From positions 15,730,445-15,794,444 of the forward strand of contig NC_087079.1 in NCBI RefSeq assembly GCF_026151205.1: a stretch of 64,000 nt of DNA, in the 5' to 3' direction. This DNA comes from Bolinopsis microptera (taxonomy: Eukaryota > Ctenophora > Tentaculata > Lobata > Bolinopsidae). The translations under genes were made by a program, and so were the position numbers. Shown in pieces: positions 10,537 through 21,700 of this stretch. How positions within the stretch are numbered: the stretch's first letter is position 1; each line of letters opens with the position of its first letter. A model generated the notes under the pieces. The model saw nothing but the letters and a program-made list of their open reading frames with translations, was not told the origin of the DNA and did no database searches.

Positions 10537-10997
10537 CAACTGAAACAATTTTTAAGGTGCTGGAGTTTTTGTCGGGTGGAAAGGCCCCCTGCGTTATATG
10601 ACCTATTTTCAGAAGTATAGAACTTTAAACATCTCCTTTATTCGTTCCCATTTGTTATCATTGCCATTCTAATGTTGTTCTATACTTCTCTGTGTATAAC
10701 TGTAAATAATATTACTTACGAAATTCCAAAGTGGGCATCTATGTAATTTTCAACATTAATTGTTACCTTCATGCCCACAGTTCACTGTTAAATCATATCT
10801 TATTTTACCACTCATTAATTTATTACTTATTTTGTTTTACAATTTACATGCTATATCCTTATGTCCCTAGAAGGGTGTTCTGCTAACAGTTTTTGACTGA
10901 CTTGAATGTCCTGCACAGCAGATTGAAGCTTCTTAAATTATTTTTTATTCTTATTGTATTGCTGTGTAAATTTGATTCTAATTCTAATTCTAATAGG
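10537..10997 (+). repeat. Element B 3' UTR and (TTCTAA)n tail
   Basis: Non-coding sequence after the RT stop ends in about three and a half copies of a 6-bp TTCTAA unit (10,973-10,996). Short microsatellite tails of this kind mark the 3' end of CR1/L2-type LINE insertions. Confidence 0.65.
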
Positions 10998-11099
10998 TGC
11001 TGCTTGTGCCGTCAAACCGATTCACCAAACAGCTGTTAACCTGAGGTTGGTCACCTGAACAAAACTCACTGTTGATTCTGTCGATGATTTTTCTCAAGG

Positions 11100-11183
11100 G
11101 TGGTGGTATATGTTCACACTGTGAACCAGTGGCTTTTGAAGCATAATCCTGCTAAATGTAAAGTTGTTCATATTAAACATACT
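11100..11183 (+). pseudogene. RT fragment of LINE element E, piece 1
   Basis: A short frame (about 11,121-11,181) reads VNQWLLKHNPAKCKVVHI, the segment that follows the FADD motif in CR1-like reverse transcriptases. The next part of the same protein (SNPNLNYLVNGVELE...) appears at about 13,880, so the intervening 2.7 kb, which contains element D, looks like an insertion. The fragment is short. Confidence 0.45.
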
Positions 11184-12567
11184 TAATATATCTACCAGTT
11201 CCCAGCTCTTTGAGGATACTTTATACAGAAATGGCTTTTACCCGACTATCTCCATTGCAACACATTTTCGTCAAAACTGTAAAAGTTCCTGCATCGATAA
11301 CATTTTAACAAATAAAATTGAGAATATAGTCTTATCAGGTGTTATTGAAGAACGGCTTGGTGAGCATGCCCCTATATTTACCTTCACTTCAGTAGAGACC
11401 CCTCGCAATACAGAGCCTCAGAAACATGTCCGCTATTATGATTACTCAAGTTCCAAATTAAAAAGCTTTGTATCTGAACTTGAGGTGAGGGTAAACCAGC
11501 TCACTCCTTCAACAAAATTTGATGAGTTCACGGCATGTTTTGACCAGACACTTGACAAACACTGCAAACTGAAGGTACCAAAAGTGACAAAAAGAACTCC
11601 CAAACTTAACCCATGGATTACAGACAGTATCATCCAGTCTGTAGAAAGAAAGCATGAACTGCATAAGGAGTGGTCTGACACCGTTACTAATAAGAACCCT
11701 GGTGGTAATTTCTTGCTCTACCAAGTATTTAGTGATTATCGTAGGATGCTCAAAGCTATCATTAAAGCTGCCAAACGTTGGCATTACTGTAACGAAATCG
11801 TAAACAACTGTGAAAAAAGCAAGAAAACCTGGCAAATTATTAACGAACTCAGGGGCAAAAAGAAGAGGCAAACCAAGCCCCCATTTATCATTGATAACCA
11901 AAGAATAGTTGATAGAAGAGCAATTGCTAATGGATTCAATGCTTGGTTTGTCTCTATTGCACCAAAGCTGAATGAGACACTGCATAATCTATCTGATGGC
12001 CTGCCTATATTACCCATGAAAACTTTCTATGACTTCCTAAACCCAAGAAATGAAAAAAATATTAGGCTAGAAGATTGCTCCTCGAACGAAATATTGAAAA
12101 TCATAAGCGAGTTCGAAAATGGTAAAGCCAGTGACATTCCCATAAGTGTAGTAAAAAAGTCATCTCATGTAATTGCACCTGTATTATCGAATTACTTTAA
12201 TATCCTTATGACCAAAGGTATATTTCCTGATGTCCTGAAAACTGGTAAAATAACACCTGTATATAAGAAAGGTAACCCAGAAGAAATTGAGAACTACCGT
12301 CCTATCTCCACACTGTCCGTCTTCGGTAAGATCTTTGAAAAGCTCATAATATATTCTAGAATATACGGATTTGTTAGCTCCCAGGGAGTTATATCGAAGA
12401 CGCAGTTTGGATTTAGGAAATCTCACTCTACATCTCATGCAGTCAATTACTCTGTAAATTTGATTACGAAATCTCTTAAACTTAAGAATCATGTTTTAGG
12501 AATATTCATTGACCTAAGCAAAGCTTTTGACACTATCGACCATTCAAAGCACTTAAGCGAACTCTAA
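11164..12567 (+). pseudogene. LINE element D: truncated endonuclease and RT N-terminus
   Basis: A 467-codon open frame is related to ORF2 of elements A and C. It holds the last third of the endonuclease (CIDNILTN, GEHAPIF), the linker with NPWITDSI, and RT up to IDLSKAFDTIDH. The frame then jumps at about 12,555-12,570 to sequence that lies well downstream in intact copies (LPEFLHQQLYYTLFESHLSYC). The RT core, including GVPQGS and FADD, is deleted and the element is dead. The N-terminal endonuclease and PHD regions are also missing. Confidence 0.8.
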
Positions 12568-12569
12568 AT

Positions 12570-13224
12570 CATTCCACATCCACTTTATGTAGACTTCGCT
12601 GCTCCCTTCCAGAATTTCTACACCAACAATTATATTATACCCTGTTCGAATCACATCTTTCCTACTGTATATCTGTATGGGGTGGGGCAGCGAAACAACG
12701 TATACGTAAGCTCATTATTTACTGCTCAGAAGTACTGTCTCAGAGTACTATTTGGTGACAGGCTGGCGTACCTTGATAAGTTTAAGACTTGTGCACGTAC
12801 TAGGCCTATAGGACACCAGAAACTTGACCAAAAATTTTTCATAAAAGAGCACACCAAACCGATATTTAAGCATAATAATATTCTAGCTATACAAAATCTC
12901 TATACATACCACAGTTACCTCGAGCTCTACAAGATAATGAAATTCCGTGCTCCAATATCCTTACATGAAGGTTACACGTGTTCCTCGAGGAAACCCTGCC
13001 TTCTAATCTGTCAGGCAGACCCACCTGACAATCACAACACTAGATCAACCAAAATTTTTAACATTATAACCCCAAAATTCAGAATGACTGACTTTACTAC
13101 TAGTGTAATGTGCTTGCGAGGTAAGCTAAAACGTGCGCTATTAACGAATCAACATAATCACGCCCTGCTTGATTGGACTGTCAAAGATTTTGACTGCGCA
13201 AATCTTATTTCCCAAACATTATAA
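12570..13224 (+). pseudogene. LINE element D: RT C-terminal tail after internal deletion
   Basis: This encodes the conserved C-terminal block of the A/C family (SVWGGAAKQR, CLRVLFGDRLAYLDKFKTCARTRP, then the KPIF...NLYTYHSYLELYKI stretch). It continues element D after the lost catalytic core. A frame change lies at about 12,680. It ends at 13,224; no gene is seen from there to 13,850. Confidence 0.75.
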
Positions 13225-13851
13225 CTGGCTGGTCACACACATCTCAATTATAATTACCCTAGGCTACTGTTTTCCAAGTCTTGTCCTGTGAGTAAAGTAT
13301 GTGTGAGAAAGTTTTAATAAAATTATTGTATATTTACTTTTGAATTTAAAAAATCTAATTTGAGAATGAAGTTTAAAGAAATTTTAATTAGCACTGTATA
13401 GTTTAAGATATTTATAGCTTATTATAACCATTGATACAAAGGCCATAATCTTTCGCCAGCTCTCCAATATCCACCTTGAAAGCTTGAAGCTGCATTTTAT
13501 ATCCTTGAACTACACAATATAAACCAAAGAATGTTTTAGTGTAGACTTTTTGTCACAACAAGACTGCAACCTATAATAACAACTATAAACAGAACCCCTA
13601 ATGTCTGCTTACAATTTTTCTTCCAGTCCTAATCTGAGCCTTGTCTCTATAAACTTAACTGAACTAGCGTTTCGGTGTGTGCAAAAGCTTCCAGGCACGC
13701 GCATTCCTTGCCCCGTTAGTTACCTGTCCTTCCAAAACCAAACTAGCAGTCAAGGACAAAAAGTCATACACCAAATGGGCATTATATTTTATGAATTGTT
13801 TTACATCTTTTTATTCTGTAAAAATGTGCTAAAATTAAATTTCTTGTTTCA

Positions 13852-14454
13852 TTGAAATTTCTTGTTTCATTGAATCTTAATAGCAACCCTAACTTAAATT
13901 ATTTAGTAAATGGCGTAGAACTTGAAGTATCTGATCAGGAAAAAGATTTGGGGGTTATTACCCATAGTTCCCTGCTTTGGAATGAACAGATAAAAGCATG
14001 TTTTTCCAAGGCAAATCGTATGATTTGCTGGATTGTAAGGAAGATAATTAGAGAAAAATGTGTAATGATAGCCATCTATAAAGCTTTGATAAGACCTCAT
14101 CTAGAGTATTGTGTCCAATTTTGGAATCCAGTTGCGGCTCATGGAAGTTGGGGGACTATTTTGGAGCTGGAGAGCGTCCAGAGGCGGTTTACCCGTCTGA
14201 TTGATGAGGTGGGTACTCTTCCTTACAGCCGTAGACTGGAAATCCTTAATTTGACAACGCTGGCAGAGCGGCGAATACGTGGGGACCTTATTGAAGCTTT
14301 TAAGGTTATTAATGGCTTGACTGATTATGGTTCAGACTTGTTCAGACCAAGCAGATCAGGTCTTAATCTGGTTTCATCCAATAGATGTAGTAAGAGTGTG
14401 ACAAAGGTCAAGAATCTTCAGTGTTCTTTTCTTCCAGAGCGGGTTGTTCCTTAT
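13852..14454 (+). pseudogene. LINE element E RT fragment, piece 2
   Basis: This is the C-terminal RT region of a CR1-like LINE, with QEKDLGVITHSSLLWNEQI, then ALIRPHLEYCVQFWNP and VQRRFTRLI. The open frame runs to 14,571, but the LINE protein stops matching after PERVVPY at 14,454. The following WNKLPSEVK resumes at 16,605. The break carries a 10-bp direct repeat (14,445-14,454 and 16,595-16,604), a likely target-site duplication. An 18-bp tandem repeat lies at about 13,838-13,873. Confidence 0.75.
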
Positions 14455-14752
14455 ATCTCTTGTACAGACTGTTTTACAAGGACATTGACAGATGATACTC
14501 ACATTAGGCATTCATTATTGCATTCAAATTATTTCACTTGCATTAGGTTTAGAAATTTATTCTCTGGTTAACAGATTTCAAATGTTTAATTGATTTGTAG
14601 TATGACAGTAAGGTATATAAGAAGTTATTTAATTTTGCTTGGGCTATTATATTGACTATTGAGGTTTAATGATGATATGGAATTTGAATTTTATATACAT
14701 TTACACTATGTGGTTGGGGCATTTTGCATAGTAAATATGGTTACTACTCCTA

Positions 14753-16389
14753 TACGGGTATATGACCCCCAGAATATAGGTGGCCCCCAAAATATAGGTC
14801 ATGTTAGTGGATACAGTTCTAACCAAGATAAGCGATACTAATGGTATCTGTTACTGCTAGGTTGGAGTAAAACATGTAACTAATGTTTCTGGATACAAAT
14901 TTTGGACCTACATGAGGTATTTTGGTATATTTGGTCATATTTGTCATTTTCTAGAGGGGTAAATATGGCGAAAAATTGTCATGACAAAAATCTGTCCAAC
15001 ACATGCCATTAAGACTACTGGTATGAGTATAAGTATTATTTTAAGCTATCTTTTCATCGAGACATCTGCAAACTGACAATTTGGAAAAAAGTTATGGCCA
15101 CCACAATTTTACGGGCCCCCAGAATATAGGTCTATACGACCCCCAGAATATAGGTTGGTCAAAAACCCTGAACATGCCCAAAACCATGCTTTGGGATGCT
15201 CTACTTGTAGCTACTAGTCTCCTGAACCCACATATCAAGTTTTATCAAAATTGGATAAAAATTGGCCGAGTTATGGGATAAAAACAAAAACCATATGCCC
15301 ATATTTGGGCATATACACCAAATTTGATCGATTTTGGTCCATAAATTGGTCAAATATGAATATTTTTGAATGAAACCAACTTTATATGGAAGGTAAGCAT
15401 ATATTACACATTCTCTATGATTATCAGCTCAATATCTACCTAACTGTGGATTCTGTGTTCAAATAATCGCAAAAAATGAACAAAATCGCCCATATCTCAA
15501 ACTGACTTCGCTCAAAACAATAGAACTCAATAGGGTTTCAATATTTTCACATGAAATTTTCAGAATCAACGTAGAATTGTCTCATGACCTTAAGTTTTGG
15601 GACAGAATTTTGAGTTAGGCCTTTAAAAAGATTTGGCGGCCAAAAATGTCTGATTTACAGTCATTGAGGTGCACATTGTATTGATACAGATAAAAACAGC
15701 CCCCCTCAATCATATCTAGGGACACTCCTTCAATCTTATTTTTAAGTATTTAGTTAAGATCCCTACTAAATGAGTGCATGAAAGCTTTTTAACTAGTAAA
15801 ATTAAAGATTTTACTCATTACGGGTATATGGCCCCCAGAATATAGGTTTTTTTTTAAAAATAGCGACCAAGATTCTGCATTTTCTCTGTCACCCTGAGCA
15901 TTAAGGAATTTGGGGTAGTGATGAGAAACAGTTAAAGAACATATGCTGAAGAGATGGCATCATCAAAATGTATGAAGGTGGAGTATTTGAGGACGATTTT
16001 TGCATACCTATATTCTGGGGGCCGTAGTTTTTGATTTTTTGCTATTAAGTATACTCTAAACCATTTCAATTTAGTATCTGGAGCCATTGGCATCATCAAT
16101 ACAGTCTCAGCAACATATTCTGACTGCATATAACTGTCTGTGACAATTTTAGAACGACTTAGGAACAGATGTTTGGACCTATATTCTGGGGGCCCTGTTA
16201 AAAAATGGTATTTTTACAGGTGAAAAAAAAGTACACTTAAAAACCTAATAATTATTTTCAACTACCCAAGAAACATTTAAAGGGTTATTATGTACATATT
16301 TACAGCCCTAAACATGCTTAGAAGTAGTTTTAACACCTGTTTCTAAGTGCTCAAAAAACGACCTATATTCTGGGGGTCATATACCCGTA
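14753..16389. mobile_element. Foldback DNA transposon P3 with repeated ATATTCTGGGGG motifs
   Basis: The ends are inverted copies of TACGGGTATATGACCCCCAG extending into AATATAGG, flanked by TA on both sides (14,751-14,752 and 16,390-16,391). The motif CCCCCAGAATATAGG or its complement recurs inside near 14,781, 15,117, 15,140, 15,832, 16,008 and 16,181. The left half (15,165-15,470) resembles the arms of P1 and P2. No transposase is seen, so it is non-autonomous. The TA duplication suggests a Tc1/mariner or pogo-like source. Confidence 0.6.
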
Positions 16390-16595
16390 TATCATATTAT
16401 TTGATTGGTGCCCGTATTCGATTTCTGATTATTTCCCTAGGAATATGATTATTATATCTCAATTTGGCTTTAGGTAGGGTGCCCCGCTAAAAGAACTGGA
16501 TTCTTCCAGGAAGCATCCCGTGCACAGAGCTTGGTCTACATATATATTAAATTATTAACCATTCATTCTGTATGTGCACGGAAATTTATTTCAAT
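16390..16595 (+). repeat. 200-bp direct repeat, copy 1
   Basis: Nearly identical to 17,083-17,282 apart from a 5-bp difference near the start. Its right edge coincides with the 10-bp duplication flanking the insertion in element E, so it is probably the 3' end of an inserted retroelement. Confidence 0.65.
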
Positions 16596-16604
16596 GTTCC
16601 TTAT

Positions 16605-16871
16605 TGGAACAAACTCCCTTCGGAGGTGAAGAACTGCTTGACAGTTTTGAGTTTTAAAATTGGATTGGAAAGTTTTAAAAAGAATATGATTTCTAAATGT
16701 ATTGTAAATGACTTTCATTTTTGGAATGTTTCGAAAGAAGTTTTAACAAGAATTGAAGGTACCAGTTATATCAGTAATAAGGAAAAACACAATGATTATC
16801 TGTGGTTCCATCCTTATGTAGCAAAGAAACGTTTTATAAATCTTTACTCCACTGGGAAGTATGAATAAATT
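16605..16871 (+). pseudogene. LINE element E RT fragment, piece 3 (C-terminus)
   Basis: The frame continues with YWNKLPSEVKNCLTVLSFK and ends at GKYE plus stop at 16,868. This is the usual C-terminus of CR1/jockey-like RTs (WNxLPxEV...SFKxxL). Joined in order with pieces 1 and 2 it describes one LINE broken by two later insertions. A related, more decayed copy lies at 24,340-24,590. Confidence 0.7.
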
Positions 16872-17082
16872 AAATTTTGTAATCTTGTTTTTATTCATGA
16901 TTAATATTTGATAAATTATTACCTTTAAATTTGATGGAGAAATAGTTATTTTTCCATGTAGTGTGATGATACTTTGTAGACATTAGTGATGATGTTATAT
17001 CATAATTTTTACTTTATATATACTTTATACTACTATATACTATCATATATTAAATATATATCATTATACTATATATACTTTA

Positions 17083-17312
17083 TATCATATTATTTGATTG
17101 GTATTCGATTTCTGATTATTTCCCTAGGAATATGATTATTATATCTCAATTTGGCTTTAGGTAGGGTGCCCCGCTAAAAGAACTGGATTCTTCCAGGAAG
17201 CATCCCGTGCACAGAGCTTGGTCTACATATATATTAAATTATTAACCATTCATTCTGTATGTGCACGAAAATTTATTTCAATCAAAAACTTTACTTTACT
17301 TTACTTTAGTCG
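17083..17312 (+). repeat. 200-bp direct repeat, copy 2, with (ACTTT)n tail
   Basis: A second copy of the 16,390 repeat. It ends near 17,282 and is followed by an ACTTT microsatellite (17,289-17,310), consistent with a LINE 3' tail. A similar ACTTT run at 24,317-24,342 precedes another E-family fragment. Confidence 0.6.
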
Positions 17313-18271
17313 TATAAAAATTACAAAAATCATCCTAAATTATTTATTAGAAACGTCTCAATAATGGAAATAGTTTTTTTATTTTTTTATTTTATTTTAT
17401 ATATCCTGTCATCACTCCTTGAGTAATGGATATTATATGTTTATTTCAGTAAATATATCGATCAATAAATTAGAATAGAATCTTGTCTTCTTTTCAGCTC
17501 ACTCTTCTGAAATCTCTTCCTCTACATTCTCAACCTCATCAACTTCCTCATCTTCATCATCAACATCATCACCCCTGTCTTCATCGCTGGTGGTGTGTGC
17601 GAGATTTAGGTCCAGTTCGTCAACAGGTAATGGAAATAGTCATACAATTTAGAAATTTACCAAATGCTGAATATCTACATAAGAGAAAAATGCCTACCTA
17701 AATGCCTACCTAAATTAATTTCTATCAGTAATACACTAAATATTAGGTGGAGTCAGCACACGTTTACCAAAATCAAATTTTTTTAATAGGAAGAATCTTA
17801 ATAAGAAGAATCTCATTGCCCATAAGAGAGATGCCCGTTATCAGTCTAACCAGTGTCGTAACGAAGGGCATTGCTCACGCTGGTCGCTTGAATATGGGAC
17901 AATTTTGAAAAACTTAACTGAGGTACTAGCAAAACTGCACGTTTTGCTCTAGAAACACACTTTTTTAGAGATTTTCGGCGGGGGGTAGGGGCGTTACGCC
18001 ACTGGGTCTAACCTTTTTTTTCGTTCTTACAACGACACCTGCGCTTCTACCCTGTGTGTGTTGAATAATACAGATTACAGGGGTCTTGATGTCATTATGC
18101 CTATGGTGTTGTTTTAATTGGTTTTATCACACATACAAGTATACAGCCATACTCTGTTATTATTTATGTATAGCATACATTATCTTCCCGCAAGTGTAGT
18201 TCGAGATATAGGTTTATACATTTATTATTTATTCAACTGTGTATTTGTTAGTTATTTCTTTTACACATAGG
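17313..18271. other. Intergenic stretch with a TCATC-rich segment; no gene assigned
   Basis: No convincing gene is present. Bases 17,500-17,620 are TCATC-rich. On the minus strand they encode a short, very acidic peptide ending in EEISEE plus stop, with no ATG. This could be the tail of a transposase or simple sequence. Confidence 0.4.
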
Positions 18272-18315
18272 TTTTAAACTAATTACAATGCTACACATTT
18301 ATTACATTTATTGAA
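18272..18315. repeat. Dispersed 43-bp repeat, copy 2
   Basis: Same-orientation match to 5,243-5,285. Confidence 0.4.
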
Positions 18316-18435
18316 CTTATTATGTTATGGGATGGAAGTGCTTTAACCAGGTGTAGTCAGTATGGCTCTATAATATGAAGGACTTGTTTTAATTCTAACT
18401 GAAAAGCTTGAATCTAGAATGTTTTTATATCATAC

Positions 18436-18721
18436 AGGGTGGCCCAGAAGTAACTGCCCAGTGCTGCAGTGCCCACACGCAACCCTTCAATAATTCACGT
18501 AATTCTTCTTAGAATTGCATAGAAATTTCTGAGATTACAGATATGGGTCAAATATAGATTTCCTGAAAGTTTCGTCAAATTTAATAAATTACGGTGGGTG
18601 TGGCATGCCAAGCCCTCTTTTCCGCTATTGTCACCATAAAGTAAGAACGCTTTCAGCTAGGAACTACAAAGTTTCTAGACATATTTGGTTTGATAATTTA
18701 AGTGCTTTCCAAAATTTCAAA
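18436..18721. mobile_element. Possible mariner-like terminal repeat fragment
   Basis: TACAGGGTGGCCCAGAAGTA at 18,435 resembles Tc1/mariner terminal repeats (TACAGGGTG...CAAAAGT). No matching opposite end or transposase is visible before element A' begins, so this is a tentative call. Confidence 0.3.
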
Positions 18722-21700
18722 TTTTCTTTGCCTCCCAACCTGTCGATAGCATTGATCCTTATGTGTTCCTGTGGCTATAGAATCTGTGTTATATTGTGTT
18801 GGGGATAATGTACCTGAAACAAACAGAGTAAAAAGCCAAACGATATTCGATATAATCACATCCATCTAGTTCAAAATTGCCCATATTCAATCTATAATCC
18901 GGTGTGCATGTATATGTTTGTCCAACAATTCCTTCCTAAACGTCAGATTTAAATAGAAAAAGCTTATATACTTTAACAGTTTGATCGATGTAGGCTGCTC
19001 CCGTCCAATTTTGGTGTCATTTATGGGGATGGATGATAGTTCGTGATAGGGAGGTCTCCTTGACCCTCTCTCTCTCTCGCGACTCACAAGATTCCAAAAA
19101 CCGGACTTCCTTCACCTCAACTGAGGGACTAGCAAAGTGTAGGCTCAATTTATTCGTACCCCACACTGTTCTTCACAGGCTTAACGGTGGTATCGACAAA
19201 AGGAAGAGGAGGTCACAGAGGTAGACGATAGATCTACAGGATGCGAATGCTGGAAGAGAACTGTCCTGTTGTTCCTGCTGCGGCTAGTCAGGGTCACGTG
19301 GAGGTTACCAACCATGACTCCCCTCATTAAGGAGGTATGTCCCTGGTCCGTTCTAAGACAAGTCATCGGCCAAACAATAGGTGATATGTTTTCACTGTAC
19401 TGCATAATGCACCATAAATGCTATCTGCAAATCAAATCAAATAGCCAATCTAATGAGTTTTACTGACTCTTTGTTTCCATTTAGACAAGTTAAATACAAC
19501 CCATTTAAACTACTCAACGATGACAATGACGACGACGACCAACAACCTAGTCTAATCACAACCAAATCTCAAATACTTCTAAATGATTGTAACTCAAACA
19601 CTGCATCTGACCATACAAATATTCTCTGCAACAAGTAAAGAAACAATCAATCTCTTCTCTTCAAAATATTGATGGAATAAACCAAATTGACAACCTTGCA
19701 ATTGAAACCTGTAGGTAAAAAACAAAATCTGCCGTAATAGCCCTATCTGAAACCAACACTGGAAAAGAATTAAGCAATCTATTTCAGCTCGACGGTTATA
19801 ATAGTTACATCCGGACACAGCACCTAACGAAACAAAAGGGCACTGGAGTAGCCCTGTTATTTGACGATAAATTAAATGCTAAGCTGTAATTGAAATATAT
19901 TCAACAAGTCACAGAACATCTAGAAATACTTGTCTATCATTAAGTAACGAAGATCAACCTGTTAATGTAGGTGTTTTGTATCGTCCACCAAGTGGCCTGT
20001 ATTTCCCAAGCTCTAGTTGAACTTTCCTAACCTTTCTACTTGATCACATCCGAAGTTAGTTATCTATTCTGGAGACTTAATATCGATCATCATGATAAAG
20101 ATAACAAAAATGTCAAAAATATAGAAGAAATATTATTCAGTAAAGGATTTTGTCCGTTAAATCTATTGATACCCTCGAAAAACCAGGCTGTAAAGCCATC
20201 CTGCAATAGATAACTATTACAACGATATTGAGAATGTGTTACTCAGGCACCCTAAAAGAACGAATAACTCATAACACACCTATTTTTAACACATTTAACT
20301 GGAATTTTGAATCAACTCGAAAAAACTTCTTTTAACAATATTACGACTTCTTCAATCAAATGTTAACGCTTCCTTGTGATCTTGAAGATGATCTTAAGAC
20401 TAAAAACAAATCCATAACTTTACTGAATTCCATGACACTTTACAAAAACTCGTCAAAAAAATCGTTTAAACTAGAGACCCCCGAAAACCTCTAAGAGAAC
20501 TGTTTCAGGTTAACCCTTGGTAAACTCCCGGTCCATTTGCTCAATTAATAATCGCATAAAATGTACTAAAATGGGTTTTTTTTTTTTTTTATTTTTTTTT
20601 TTTTTTTTGAGATAAGAAATAGAAAAATGTAAAACGCGGGGAAACTGATAACAAGGCGGCATTTGCCAGTGCCCTGAATGCTCACTAAAACGTATTTCGC
20701 TACCTTATCTACAAAGATTACAGAAAATGTCCTAAAGAAAACTCGTCAAACTGGAAAAACAAGAATACTTCTCTGGTAAATTTGCTGAAAATAGCGGTGA
20801 TAGTAAAAAGACCTGGGAAACTAATAATTCGTATAAGAGGTAAACGGGGCGGCGTGAAATAAAGCCGCTGATCACCATAGAACAACGTTAAGTATCAATT
20901 AGAAGGATCATAGCTAACGAATTCACTAAATATGTTGTATCCTTAGCCTCTGACCTATATACCGCTTACAATGATCTTGGACAAATTAACATAAACAGTA
21001 TACCTAGGTTTCTAATTATCTACCGCTTTCAAACACTTTCCTGCATTTACATGCAGAACTGCAACAACAGACAGGTTAGCAAAATCTATCTGAAACTTAA
21101 AATGGCAAGGCAAGTGACATACCGATCATGTAATTGAAGCAGTCCTCTAAAATATACTTCCTTTACTCACTGTACTGTATAAAACGAATGTATGAAAATG
21201 GCATATTTCAGATGACCTAAAGTTGGAGGATTATCCCATTTACAAGAAAGATAACCAGGAAACACCTTGAAAACTATAGACCTGTATAAACGCTACTGTG
21301 TTTGGTAAAATATTTGAAAAGATTATATTAATAGATTATCCAGCTTCTTTCATTCAACAGAACTCCTTATTATGAAAACCAGTACGGATTCGTAAAAATC
21401 ACTCCGACCAGTTATGCCCCTAAATTACTCAGTGTACCACGTAGAACTTGCCTCAGAAAAAACACACGTTCTTGGAATATTTATTGATCTAGTAAACCTT
21501 TGATACAATATCACATGTAAGTTTACTGCATAAGTGTAAAAATTATGGAATCCGTGGAAATGGCAAATAACCTTATACAAGTTTACCTGTCGAACAGATT
21601 CCAGTATGTCCTCGTATTAGGTGAAGAATCCGAGAAACTTCCAGAGTCTATGGATTGCCGCAGGGAGCTGTCTTTGGTCCCTTTACTTTATTATTTATAT

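Noticed and set aside
19181-19818. Small genes within element A'
   Set aside because: They are fragments or antisense shadows of the damaged LINE frames.
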